From positions 1-64,000 of the forward strand of contig JBPOFM010000010.1 of NCBI GenBank assembly GCA_051252455.1: a stretch of DNA of 64,000 nucleotides. The letters run 5' to 3'. Shown here piece by piece: positions 7,730-16,561 of the stretch. The position numbers and the translations under genes were made by a program. The stretch comes from JBPOFM01 sp051252455. GTDB lineage: Bacteria > Bacteroidota > Bacteroidia > Flavobacteriales > Flavobacteriaceae. Below the pieces are notes generated by a model. It saw nothing but the letters and a program-made list of their open reading frames with translations, was not told where the DNA came from and did no database searches. The stretch's first letter is position 1, and each line of letters opens with the position of its first letter.

Positions 7730-9425
7730 GTATGATTTTTTTTTGGAAGTAAAATTTGAAGCCGTTTTGAGTATCTATATGATAATCGATTTTTAACTGG
7801 CGACAGATCTTGTCTATCAGTTTTGGTTGTATAGTTTTATTCGTCCCATCTGCTCCATTGTCGGAATAGTTGAAATGTAACAGCCCATTCTCATTAAGCG
7901 TTAATTTAACATCAATCTCTTTGTGATCTTGTGAATTAAAAGCATGTTTTATGGAATTGATATACAATTCGGTTAGTAATAAACCAAAATACATGGCATT
8001 ATCAGAGGGAATTTCTGCGGAGGCTATTTCAAAATTGGTCTGAATGTCATTTTCCTTAAAGACTACAAAAAAACTGACTTTGACGTCGTTCAAATATTTA
8101 TGAATATCTACTTTTTTCTTGTCTTCGTTTTTATATAAATGTTTGTGCAAGGTCGAGATTGCTTCCACCTTGGTAAGTATATTTTTCAGTTGAAAACGTT
8201 CCTGTCCTGACGTTTTTTTCAACTGATCAGAAATAAGGATGACCACCAATTGCAAGTTATTATTGATGCGATGATTGGCTTCACTTAACAAAAATTCATT
8301 CTCCTGCGACAAAAACTGTAGCTGCTTGTTACTTTTCTTTGTTTTTCTTAGTAAATATGAAATCAAAAGTGCAATTAATATTGCGCACACAAACAATCCT
8401 ATACTGACATATAATCGTGTTCGATTAGTCGCCAATTCTTTATTTTTGTTCTCTATTTCAAGAGAACTGATTATAATTTGGTTCTCTTTTTCAACCAGTT
8501 TGTATTTTTCTTCTAGTTCAAACAGAAATTTATTGTGCTCAAGCTTGTAGTATTCATCGGTCAATTTTAATCGATATTCCAAATATTCATAGGCCTTCTC
8601 TGTGTTATTTAAAGCTTTATAGGTTTCATAAATTTTTATAGTACTTATAATCTCATTGTATAAAAGCTTATGCTCCTTTGCAAATTCCAACGCTTTTAAG
8701 GATTCAATTAACGCTTTTGCAAGTTGCTGGTCTTTAATTAGTACATCGGCATAATTAATATAGGCATCCGCACGATGCTGTATGAGGTTGTTTTTTTGAG
8801 CATAGTCAATCAATTCCTCAAGGTAAACAATACTTTTTTTATATTCTTTTTTTCTATCGTATACTCCTGCAATTTCGAGCGTCGAATAGAAAATATTGTC
8901 TTTATCGTCAATTTTTTGTGACAGGCTCAATGATTTGTTTGCATAGGCAAGCGTAGAATCTGGCATAAAGTAGTATTCTGTAAAAAGAGCGGCTTTTCTG
9001 TTGTAATATTTAGCGAGATAAGTCTCGCTAATTGTATGATTTTTTAATATCGTTGCCGCCTGATCCAGTTCTGAAAGGGCATTCGTAAACAAGGTTCTTT
9101 TCCGAAAAAACTCCCCCATCTTTACATGATACAAAAATTCGAGTTGTTTATTTTCATTAACCTTTATGGCCTCATAAGCCTTGGCATAAAATTCACTCGC
9201 TTTTTCATAATTCAGTTTTAATTTGAACGCTTCAGCCAAACCAAGGTACATATGAACTTCTTGTTCAGAATTTTTTGGTTTTAATACATACTCATTATAG
9301 TAAGCGATAGCAGCATCCAATTTATTTTCAAAAATTAGTTGCTGCCCTTTATCAACGATAGGATCGACTTGAGAAAATGATGCTTGAAAAAAAAGAAATG
9401 GAAGACAAAAGAGACTGTTCCTCAT
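7722..9425 (-). CDS. TPR-containing sensor histidine kinase (HisKA_2 type)
   Basis: I start it at 9425 (MRNSLFCLPFLFFQ), a clean signal peptide that begins right after the upstream gene's stop; an in-frame ATG at 9470 would overlap that gene. The periplasmic part (about 20-320) consists of helical TPR-like repeats. One membrane helix follows (about 335-355), then a HisKA_2 phosphoacceptor box (EANHRINNNLQL) and an ATPase domain with the N-box-like LLTELYINSIKHAF and YSDNGAD. Such TPR kinases pair with LytTR regulators in Bacteroidota, as here with the gene overlapping its 3' end. It probably senses an envelope cue and phosphorylates that regulator. Confidence 0.9.
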   Translation of the reverse strand: MRNSLFCLPFLFFQASFSQVDPIVDKGQQLIFENKLDAAIAYYNEYVLKPKNSEQEVHMYLGLAEAFKLKLNYEKASEFYAKAYEAIKVNENKQLEFLYHVKMGEFFRKRTLFTNALSELDQAATILKNHTISETYLAKYYNRKAALFTEYYFMPDSTLAYANKSLSLSQKIDDKDNIFYSTLEIAGVYDRKKEYKKSIVYLEELIDYAQKNNLIQHRADAYINYADVLIKDQQLAKALIESLKALEFAKEHKLLYNEIISTIKIYETYKALNNTEKAYEYLEYRLKLTDEYYKLEHNKFLFELEEKYKLVEKENQIIISSLEIENKNKELATNRTRLYVSIGLFVCAILIALLISYLLRKTKKSNKQLQFLSQENEFLLSEANHRINNNLQLVVILISDQLKKTSGQERFQLKNILTKVEAISTLHKHLYKNEDKKKVDIHKYLNDVKVSFFVVFKENDIQTNFEIASAEIPSDNAMYFGLLLTELYINSIKHAFNSQDHKEIDVKLTLNENGLLHFNYSDNGADGTNKTIQPKLIDKICRQLKIDYHIDTQNGFKFYFQKKIIHD

Positions 9426-9426
9426 A

Positions 9427-10686
9427 TTAGGTCTTCTGTTTTTTCTTTTTTGCCGCAGGGAATAATACATTGTTTAGGATCAATCGATAACCTGGTGATG
9501 TCGGATGCAGTTCCAATTCTGTTTTTGGATCGCCAACTTTATGAGTATAATCTTCCGGATCGTGACCTCCGTAGAAGGTAAAAAAGCCCTTTCCTTTGAT
9601 GCCGTGTATGTATTTGGCTTCCCCATTGCTTTTGTTTTCTCCTAGAACCAAGACATTCGACTTTATTTCGTCCCGTGTGAAAGAGGTTGTCTGTCCCATA
9701 AAGCCTTTAACTAATGCTGTGTGATTTTGGCAAAGCATGGTTGGCACTGGATCCCATTTTGCCGAAAAATCCATCAAGGTAAAATAATCCAGCGTCGGGA
9801 GAATTTGGCGTTTATTGGTCATGTCAATGGATGAAAACTCGTATACATTTGGGTTTCGTTCCAATACAAAATCCTTAAAAGCAAAAGTTTTATTATAATC
9901 GATTTCGTTTTGATAATTTGGATCACTTGCATCACCATCAAACATAGGCTCGCAAATATCAATTCCTTCCGCAGATAGTGCAATGTCGAAACTATCGGTG
10001 GCGCTGCACATCGCAAACATAAATCCGCCACCAACAACATAATTCCGGATTTTCAAGGCCACGTCCAACTTTTCTTCCGATACTTTGCTATATCCCAATT
10101 TGGTTGCCAAAGCTTCCGCTTGTTTTTTTTCTTCAATATACCAAGCTGCAGATTTGTAAGCTCTATAGAATTTACCATATTGACCTGTAAAATCTTCATG
10201 GTGTAGATGCAACCAATCATACAGAATGAGCGTATCATTTAAAACTTCTTCATCATAAATGACGTCATAAGGAATCTCGGCATAGGTCAAGACCATTGTG
10301 ACAGCATCATCCCAAGGCAAATTTCCTTTGGGAGAATAAACTGCAATTTTTGGAGCTTTTTCTAAAATAACAGCTTCCATATTCTGTGATGGACTGGCGA
10401 TAAGGTTGAGGATTTCTTCTGTTTTAGAATCTGATAAGACTTCAAAAGACACACCTCTAATTTGACATTCACGTTGAATTGCTTCGGTGTCTGGCAGTAG
10501 AAATGAACCACCTCGAAAATTGAGTAACCAATTAACTTTGAGCTGTTTTTCCAAGCTCCAATAGGTCATTCCATACGCTTTTAAATGGTTCTTTTGACCT
10601 TCCGCATCCATTGGGATAAGAATGTAGGAGGCAAAGCTAGTTGCAGTTAGTGAAAGCAAAAGTAATAGGAAAACAATCTTTTTCAT
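9427..10686 (-). CDS. Exported protein with a class I amidotransferase-like core (often named asparagine synthetase B)
   Basis: The 419 residues start with a signal peptide (about 1-20). I recognise a Bacteroidota family often labelled asparagine synthetase B in databases, but neither the N-terminal Cys2 amidotransferase nor the PP-loop of true AsnB is present. Instead GGGFMFAMCSATDSFD (219-234) looks like the nucleophile elbow of a class I glutamine amidotransferase-like fold, with C227 as candidate nucleophile, and HGIKGKGFFTFYGGHDP near the C-terminus resembles the second half of that fold. It ends one base before the sensor kinase start, so it is cotranscribed with the two-component system. 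The function is unknown. Confidence 0.7.
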   Translation of the reverse strand: MKKIVFLLLLLSLTATSFASYILIPMDAEGQKNHLKAYGMTYWSLEKQLKVNWLLNFRGGSFLLPDTEAIQRECQIRGVSFEVLSDSKTEEILNLIASPSQNMEAVILEKAPKIAVYSPKGNLPWDDAVTMVLTYAEIPYDVIYDEEVLNDTLILYDWLHLHHEDFTGQYGKFYRAYKSAAWYIEEKKQAEALATKLGYSKVSEEKLDVALKIRNYVVGGGFMFAMCSATDSFDIALSAEGIDICEPMFDGDASDPNYQNEIDYNKTFAFKDFVLERNPNVYEFSSIDMTNKRQILPTLDYFTLMDFSAKWDPVPTMLCQNHTALVKGFMGQTTSFTRDEIKSNVLVLGENKSNGEAKYIHGIKGKGFFTFYGGHDPEDYTHKVGDPKTELELHPTSPGYRLILNNVLFPAAKKKKQKT

Positions 10687-10737
10687 ATACGAAATATAGG
10701 CAAAAATTGTACCCTAATGTAGTTCTTTAAGGAAATA

Positions 10738-11784
10738 TTAATTCTTAATGATCGTTTCATTTCCGGAAAGAAGACTCGCAATGACTTTCGTATTTGGAAA
10801 TTGTTCCAATATTATCTTGATAAAAACAGTTATAGGAATAGACATAATCATTCCAGGGATACCCCAAATAAAACCCCAAAACATCAACATCACCAACACT
10901 GCAATAATATTGATAGAGAATGATTTCCCCATAAAAACAGGCTCTAATATGGCACCGAAAATCACCTGTACCATAGTTATGGAAAGTATAAAAAAGAAGA
11001 GCGTTCCCATCAATTGTATTTCAACAAACGCAAAAATAGCCAATGCGATTACCGAAATAAAAGAGCCAATCATTTGTACAAAGTTGATAACAAAGGCAAA
11101 TAATCCCCAAAAAATCGGAAAACTCACATCAAAAAACACACATGCCAATCCGATACCAATTCCTGTTCCCAAACTGACCAAAAACTTTACTTTTATGAAC
11201 TTGATCAAATCATTTTCGATTTTAAGAAAGGTTTTAACCGACGTATGCTTTTGCTTCAGTAACGTAGCATTCATTAATTTTTGTACATTTATGGATTCGG
11301 CTAGCCAAAGGACTGTAAAAAATGCAGTTGTCAAGGACATACTCAACATATTACCAACGAAACCAAATGCTTTTCCCAGACTGTCTTTTTCGATAATTTG
11401 AGACATTAAATTTCCCTCGTTACCTAATGACATACCCAAAAATGATTCTAGGGAGGCTTTCAATCCAAGCATTTTTTCATGAGCTTGAGCAAAGAAAGTA
11501 CTTTCAGAAGACATGATTTGTTTGCTTGACAAGTGAATTAATTCTGCAGTGATCGCCATTCCGAGAAGGATTAAAAGAATCACAATTGCAATACTCACAA
11601 CTTTAGGAACGCCTCGTTTCCCCAACCAACGCATCAATGGAAGGAACAACAATGCAATAAACATTGATGAAACCAAAGGGATGAATATAAAAGACAACAA
11701 TTTTAGCATGTAAAAAATGACAGGAATTACAAGAACTAAAAGTAAGGTGTTGGTGGTACGAATTTTATCCATGAGACGTTTCAT
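10738..11784 (-). CDS. AI-2E family transporter (PerM-like permease)
   Basis: This 348-residue inner-membrane protein has about seven or eight hydrophobic helices: two or three at the N-terminus (about 12-80), a soluble stretch (about 85-140), and the rest toward the C-terminus. MFWGFIWGIPGMIMSIPITV is typical of the AI-2E/PerM family. Family members export small molecules or exchange ions; autoinducer-2 export is shown only for some, so substrate is left open. A TATCTTTG promoter box (11802-11795) lies just upstream, so it is probably transcribed alone. Confidence 0.87.
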   Translation of the reverse strand: MKRLMDKIRTTNTLLLVLVIPVIFYMLKLLSFIFIPLVSSMFIALLFLPLMRWLGKRGVPKVVSIAIVILLILLGMAITAELIHLSSKQIMSSESTFFAQAHEKMLGLKASLESFLGMSLGNEGNLMSQIIEKDSLGKAFGFVGNMLSMSLTTAFFTVLWLAESINVQKLMNATLLKQKHTSVKTFLKIENDLIKFIKVKFLVSLGTGIGIGLACVFFDVSFPIFWGLFAFVINFVQMIGSFISVIALAIFAFVEIQLMGTLFFFILSITMVQVIFGAILEPVFMGKSFSINIIAVLVMLMFWGFIWGIPGMIMSIPITVFIKIILEQFPNTKVIASLLSGNETIIKN

Positions 11785-11794
11785 TAATAGTCTG

Positions 11795-11802
11795 CAAAGA
11801 TA
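11795..11802 (-). promoter_or_regulatory. -7 box of the AI-2E transporter gene
   Basis: The minus strand reads TATCTTTGC about 11 bases before the start codon, matching TANNTTTG. No convincing -33 TTG is seen at the usual distance. Confidence 0.45.
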
Positions 11803-11846
11803 CTTTTAATCTTTATTTGTTTGTATAAGAAAAGTTAAGTTTTTGT

Positions 11847-13397
11847 TTAAAACGGCACATCATTATCCTCATCATCTTCTTGAATTGGCGGACCAAAGGC
11901 ATCACTAGGTGTTGGGAAATTGCCAGATTTAAATGTATCATCGTTTGCAGCCGCATTCATCTTGCTATGGAATTCTCCAAAAGGCGTATCAAAATCATCT
12001 AGATTGTCAAACTTACCGAGATGTCCGATAAACTTCAAACGAATGTTTTCCAAGCCACCGTTTCTATGTTTAGCAACAATAAATTCTGCTTGTCCTTCAG
12101 TTGGTGTATGGTCATCGTCATCCCATTCATCAATCTTATAGTATTCTGGGCGATAAATGAATGATACAATATCCGCATCTTGTTCAATCGCACCCGATTC
12201 ACGCAGGTCAGATAGTAAAGGACGCTTGCTGCCGCCACGTGTTTCTACAGCACGGGACAACTGCGACAATGCGATGACAGGAATACTCAATTCTTTGGCC
12301 AAAGCTTTAAGGTTACGGGAAATGGTAGAAATTTCCTGTTCCCGGTTTCCTCCTCCTTTTTGGCTACCTCCTGCTGTCATTAATTGCAAATAATCAATGA
12401 TGAGCATTTTTATTCCATATTGTGAAGCCAAACGACGTGCTTTTGCCCGCAAGTCGAAAATAGACAACGAAGGCGTGTCGTCAATAAATAATGGTGCCTT
12501 CTCTAAAGTTTTCACTTTGACATTTAACTGTTCCCACTCATGTTTTTCGAGTTTTCCAGTCCGAAGTTTTTCTGATGACAATCCAGTTTCACTCGAAATT
12601 AAACGTGTGATCAACTGAACAGAAGACATCTCCAATGAGAAAAATGCTACTGGTATGTTTTGATTGACCGCAATATTTCGAGCCATCGACAATGTCAACG
12701 CCGTTTTACCCATACCAGGACGTGCAGCGACGATGATTAAATCACTTTCTTGCCAACCCGAGGTCAACTTATCTAATTTTGAAAAACCAGATGGAATACC
12801 GCTCAACCCTTCTTTGTTTGAAATGTCTTCGATTTTCTTTTTCGCCTGAATCACCAAACTTTGTGCTGTCTCAGTAGATTTCTTGATATTGCCTTGCGTT
12901 ACTTCGTATAATTTTGCTTCCGCAGTATCCAATAAATCAAAAACGTCTCTGGTCTCGTCGTAAGCTTCTTCAATAATTTCACTTGAAATTTTAATCAAAC
13001 TTCTTTGAATAAATTTTTGAAGAATGATACGTGCGTGAAACTCAATATGCGCCGAAGATGAGACTCTTTGGGTCAAAGAAATGAGGTAAAAATCGCCTCC
13101 AACCAAGTCTAACTTGGCATCTTTTTTTAATTGGCTAGAAACGGTTAATAAGTCAACAGGTTCACTGTTTTCAAATAATTTGAAAATGGCCTCGAAGATG
13201 TGTTTGTGAGCCTCTTTGTAAAAAGCATCTGGACTCAGAATGTCAATAACTTCATCGACACCTTTTTTATCGATCATCATCGCTCCAAGCACAACCTCTT
13301 CTAAATCAATAGCTTGTGGTGGAATTTTTCCTTTTTCCAAGCTAATAATGGTGCTTTTGTCGACTTTATAGCCTTGTATTGGGTTGGGTTGTTTCAT
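11847..13397 (-). CDS. dnaB: Replicative DNA helicase DnaB
   Basis: This hexameric helicase unwinds DNA at the replication fork. The 516 residues comprise the N-terminal DnaB domain (about 28-130), a linker, and the RecA-like C-terminal ATPase with Walker A ARPGMGKT (225-232), Walker B LIIDYLQLM, and the SQLSRAVETR and SDLRESGAIEQDAD motifs. There is no intein. The acidic C-terminal tail ends EDDEDNDVPF. A TACTTTCG element (13410-13403), one mismatch from the -7 consensus, precedes the start. Normal length and complete motifs make this the housekeeping copy. Confidence 0.97.
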   Translation of the reverse strand: MKQPNPIQGYKVDKSTIISLEKGKIPPQAIDLEEVVLGAMMIDKKGVDEVIDILSPDAFYKEAHKHIFEAIFKLFENSEPVDLLTVSSQLKKDAKLDLVGGDFYLISLTQRVSSSAHIEFHARIILQKFIQRSLIKISSEIIEEAYDETRDVFDLLDTAEAKLYEVTQGNIKKSTETAQSLVIQAKKKIEDISNKEGLSGIPSGFSKLDKLTSGWQESDLIIVAARPGMGKTALTLSMARNIAVNQNIPVAFFSLEMSSVQLITRLISSETGLSSEKLRTGKLEKHEWEQLNVKVKTLEKAPLFIDDTPSLSIFDLRAKARRLASQYGIKMLIIDYLQLMTAGGSQKGGGNREQEISTISRNLKALAKELSIPVIALSQLSRAVETRGGSKRPLLSDLRESGAIEQDADIVSFIYRPEYYKIDEWDDDDHTPTEGQAEFIVAKHRNGGLENIRLKFIGHLGKFDNLDDFDTPFGEFHSKMNAAANDDTFKSGNFPTPSDAFGPPIQEDDEDNDVPF

Positions 13398-13510
13398 AAG
13401 AGCGAAAGTAAATAAATAGTTAAGAAGAAAGTTGATATTTGCGTTTTCAATCTTAACAGGTCATCAACAATTTAACTGTTGATAACTTAATAATATTGTT
13501 AATAGCCATA

Positions 13511-13540
13511 AAAAAAACTGAAGTGATCAACTTCAGTTTT
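13511..13540 (-). terminator. Terminator of accA
   Basis: A perfect 11-bp stem AAAACTGAAGT/ACTTCAGTTTT (13514-13524/13530-13540) with a five-base loop ends, on the minus strand, in a run of T. Confidence 0.8.
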
Positions 13541-13564
13541 ACTTCACTGTTGAATCATTTAGAT

Positions 13565-14518
13565 TTAACCTTTAAAAACGCCCATATCAGCATATTTGCC
13601 CATACGTTTTTTAACCAAATCTTTTGGTGATAAGTTTTTAAGTTCGTCAAAAGACTTTACAATCGCATCACGAACTGCCACAAATGTAGCCTCACGATCT
13701 GTATGTGCACCACCAAGCGGTTCTTTGATTATATCATCAACCAAATGCATTTTTTTCATATCAGGAGCAGTCAGTTTTAGAGCTTCAGCAGCCTGTTCTT
13801 TGTATTCCCAGCTTCTCCATAAGATAGATGAACAAGATTCAGGTGATATGACTGAATACCAAGTATTTTCTAACATTAATACCTTGTCACCAACACCTAT
13901 TCCTAATGCACCACCTGAAGCGCCTTCTCCAATAATCACACAGATAATTGGAACTTTAAGGCGAGTCATTTCTAAAATATTTCTTGCAATTGCCTCTCCT
14001 TGACCACGTTCCTCCGCTTCCAAACCAGGATAAGCACCAGGCGTATCGATCAAAGTCACTACAGGAATATTGAACTTTTCTGCAGATTTCATCAATCGTA
14101 ATGCTTTCCGATAGCCCTCAGGATTAGGCATACCGAAATTTCTGTACTGTCTGGTCTTCGTATTATATCCTTTTTGTTGACCGATGAACATATAACTTTG
14201 ATCTCCAATTTTTCCTAAACCACCAATCATGGCTTTATCATCTTTCACATTTCGGTCACCATGTAATTCCAAAAAGCTATCACCACAAAGTGCCTTAATG
14301 TGATCTAGAGTATAAGGTCTATTTGGGTGACGCGATAATTGTACACGCTGCCAGGCAGTTAGATTTTTATATATCTCTTTTTTGGTAGCAATGAGTTTCT
14401 TTTCAATTTGTTTACAGGTCTCCGTAACATCCACATCGCTCTCCTCTCCTATTACTTGGCATTTTCCAAGTTGGTCTTCTAATTCTTTGATGGGAAGCTC
14501 AAATTCTAAATACTCCAT
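13565..14518 (-). CDS. accA: Acetyl-CoA carboxylase carboxyltransferase subunit alpha
   Basis: AccA with AccD transfers the carboxyl group from biotin to acetyl-CoA, making malonyl-CoA for fatty acid synthesis. The 317 residues match the family length and show LHGDRNVKDDKAMIGG, TLIDTPGAYPGLEAEERGQG and the oxyanion-forming IGEGASGGALGIG. It is free-standing, with its own TATCTTTG -7 box (14557-14550) and terminator. accD is not in this window. Confidence 0.97.
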   Translation of the reverse strand: MEYLEFELPIKELEDQLGKCQVIGEESDVDVTETCKQIEKKLIATKKEIYKNLTAWQRVQLSRHPNRPYTLDHIKALCGDSFLELHGDRNVKDDKAMIGGLGKIGDQSYMFIGQQKGYNTKTRQYRNFGMPNPEGYRKALRLMKSAEKFNIPVVTLIDTPGAYPGLEAEERGQGEAIARNILEMTRLKVPIICVIIGEGASGGALGIGVGDKVLMLENTWYSVISPESCSSILWRSWEYKEQAAEALKLTAPDMKKMHLVDDIIKEPLGGAHTDREATFVAVRDAIVKSFDELKNLSPKDLVKKRMGKYADMGVFKG

Positions 14519-14549
14519 AGAAATTTAAGTTTAATTTTTAGTTAGTATA

Positions 14550-14557
14550 CAAAGATA
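14550..14557 (-). promoter_or_regulatory. -7 box of accA
   Basis: The minus strand reads TATCTTTG about 31 bases before the accA start. The -33 element is not clear. Confidence 0.45.
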
Positions 14558-14571
14558 AAAATTTAATCGGC

Positions 14572-15477
14572 TTACATTGTAACGGCCCTTTTCTTTTTGA
14601 ACAATTTAGAGTTTTTTATAACTCCGTCTGTTAAAACCGTGAGCAAGATTAAAATAGCTCCATAATAAAATTGTGGACTCATCGTTTCAGTTTCCGGAAA
14701 TAGAAAAAGCGCCAAGGTAATACCATAAATAGGCTCCAAATTGTAAGAAAGAACGACTGTATATGGACTGATGAATTTCATAACTTTTACAGCTGCTATA
14801 AACGCATAAGCAGTACAAACGGAAGCCAGAATGAGAAGGAAAATCCAATCTGAAAATGATAAGGTGAAAAATTCATTAGAAAATCCACCTCTAAAAAACA
14901 ATATGAATAAGGTGATGAATACAACACCGCTCACAAATTCATAAAACGAGATAACGGTTGCACTGTGCTTCTCAATAAATTTTCCATTGATGACGGCAAA
15001 TAAAGTTGAAAATAAAGCAGATGATATTCCGAGAAGAATGCCGTTGATATATTTGATTTCGCTTTTCGTAATGAGGAAAACACCAAGTATTACAATTAAT
15101 CCGAATATTATTTCATACCAAATAATCCGTCTTTTATAAATCAAAGGCTCTATAAAGGATGCAAAAAAAGCACCTGTAGAAAACATAGCCAAAGTAATTG
15201 AAATATTGGATTGTCTAATCGCTTCAAAAAAAGTAATCCAATGCAGAGCGATAATGACGCCTGCTCCAAAAAAACGGATCATTGGATAGGTATCAACTTT
15301 GATCTTAAGTCGTACTAATTTAATGTATATAAACATTAAAATACCCGCAATGCCCATTCGATACCAAACAAGTGCAATGGAACCAATTGAAATCAATTCA
15401 CCAAGTATAGCAGTAAAGCCAGCAATAAAGACTAAAAAATGAAGATGTAGATAGTTTTTTAGTTTAGCGTTTTGCAT
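14572..15477 (-). CDS. EamA/DMT-family membrane transporter
   Basis: This 301-residue protein has about ten hydrophobic helices in two EamA repeats (about 10-135 and 150-285), the drug/metabolite transporter fold. FYEFVSGVVFIT and SYNLEPIYGITLALFLFPE are typical. Family members export amino acids, nucleotides or drugs; the substrate is not readable. Its start overlaps the end of the LptG-type gene by 14 bases, so it is translated from a tgt-lptG-eamA message. Confidence 0.87.
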   Translation of the reverse strand: MQNAKLKNYLHLHFLVFIAGFTAILGELISIGSIALVWYRMGIAGILMFIYIKLVRLKIKVDTYPMIRFFGAGVIIALHWITFFEAIRQSNISITLAMFSTGAFFASFIEPLIYKRRIIWYEIIFGLIVILGVFLITKSEIKYINGILLGISSALFSTLFAVINGKFIEKHSATVISFYEFVSGVVFITLFILFFRGGFSNEFFTLSFSDWIFLLILASVCTAYAFIAAVKVMKFISPYTVVLSYNLEPIYGITLALFLFPETETMSPQFYYGAILILLTVLTDGVIKNSKLFKKKRAVTM

Positions 15478-16540
15478 TGTACAGCATATAAATAGCTAAT
15501 ATACCGAAAACCACATTGGGAAACCATACGGCCACAATTGGAGGGAAATCTGATTGTTCTGCCATCACTCCAAAAACCTTATCAAAGAAAACATAAACCA
15601 TAGCGATGGCTATTCCAATAGCCAAATTGACGCCCATACCTCCTCTTCTTTTAATAGATGAGACTGCAACGGCAATAATGGTTAAAATGAATACTGAAAC
15701 AGGCAAACTCCATTTTTTGTATTTCACAACCTCATAGCGACCAATATTGGACGAACCTCTTGCTTTTTCCTTCTTTATAAAACTGTTCAAATCGCTATAG
15801 GCTAGCGTTTCTGCAATGTATTCAACAGGTGTTAAATCATCCATGTCGAAGGTAAAAACCGTATCTTTTCTTCTCGTGACGTCAATGACATCATTGTGTT
15901 CACCAATCGTTCGTTTTACATAATTGAACAAGCGGTATATACTATCTTTTTCTGAATAGGTGATGGTACTTGCAAACATTTTGTATTTCAATTGGTTGCC
16001 TTCAAAATGTTCAAATGTGAAATTGCTTCCAGAATTCTGCTTCGTGTCAAAATTGCTAACGTAGATATAATCGTTGTCATTAATTTGACGGAAAATATCT
16101 TTGGTTTGTAGCTCACCTGTCCCTCCTTTGAGATTTTTATAGATGAATTGATTATAGCCACGACTTGCTTTTGGTGCTAAATACAAACCTAGAATTAGTG
16201 CAAATATAGAAACGATCGTAGCACCAATCATATAAGGTCTCATGAACCTAAAGTAAGATACGCCAGAACTCAAAAAGGCAACAATCTCGGTATTATTAGC
16301 CAATTTCGAAGTAAACCATATTACAGATAGGAATAGGAATAATGGAAATAGAAGGTTCGCAAAATAAATAGTGAAATTTAGATAATATAGAGCTACTTCA
16401 CCAAACGGTACTTCTTTTTCAAGGATTTTACCAATTTTTTCAGCAAGATTTACCGTTATCCCAATAGGAATGAATAGCAAGAGCATCATCAAAAATGTGA
16501 AGAGATAACGTTTCAGTATGTACCAATCGAGTATTTTCAA
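15464..16540 (-). CDS. LptF/LptG-family lipopolysaccharide export permease
   Basis: The 358 residues have the YjgP/YjgQ layout: helices at about 10-35, 55-75 and 100-125, a periplasmic beta-jellyroll part (about 130-265), and three C-terminal helices. The N-terminal MKILDWYILKRYLFTF fits LptG/LptF. These permeases pair with LptB ATPase to lift LPS from the inner membrane. Whether this is the F or G copy is not certain, although its position behind tgt is common in Bacteroidota. It follows tgt by 21 bases. Confidence 0.88.
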   Translation of the reverse strand: MKILDWYILKRYLFTFLMMLLLFIPIGITVNLAEKIGKILEKEVPFGEVALYYLNFTIYFANLLFPLFLFLSVIWFTSKLANNTEIVAFLSSGVSYFRFMRPYMIGATIVSIFALILGLYLAPKASRGYNQFIYKNLKGGTGELQTKDIFRQINDNDYIYVSNFDTKQNSGSNFTFEHFEGNQLKYKMFASTITYSEKDSIYRLFNYVKRTIGEHNDVIDVTRRKDTVFTFDMDDLTPVEYIAETLAYSDLNSFIKKEKARGSSNIGRYEVVKYKKWSLPVSVFILTIIAVAVSSIKRRGGMGVNLAIGIAIAMVYVFFDKVFGVMAEQSDFPPIVAVWFPNVVFGILAIYMLYNAKR

Positions 16541-16561
16541 CTTTGCATTCCTATTTTAAAC

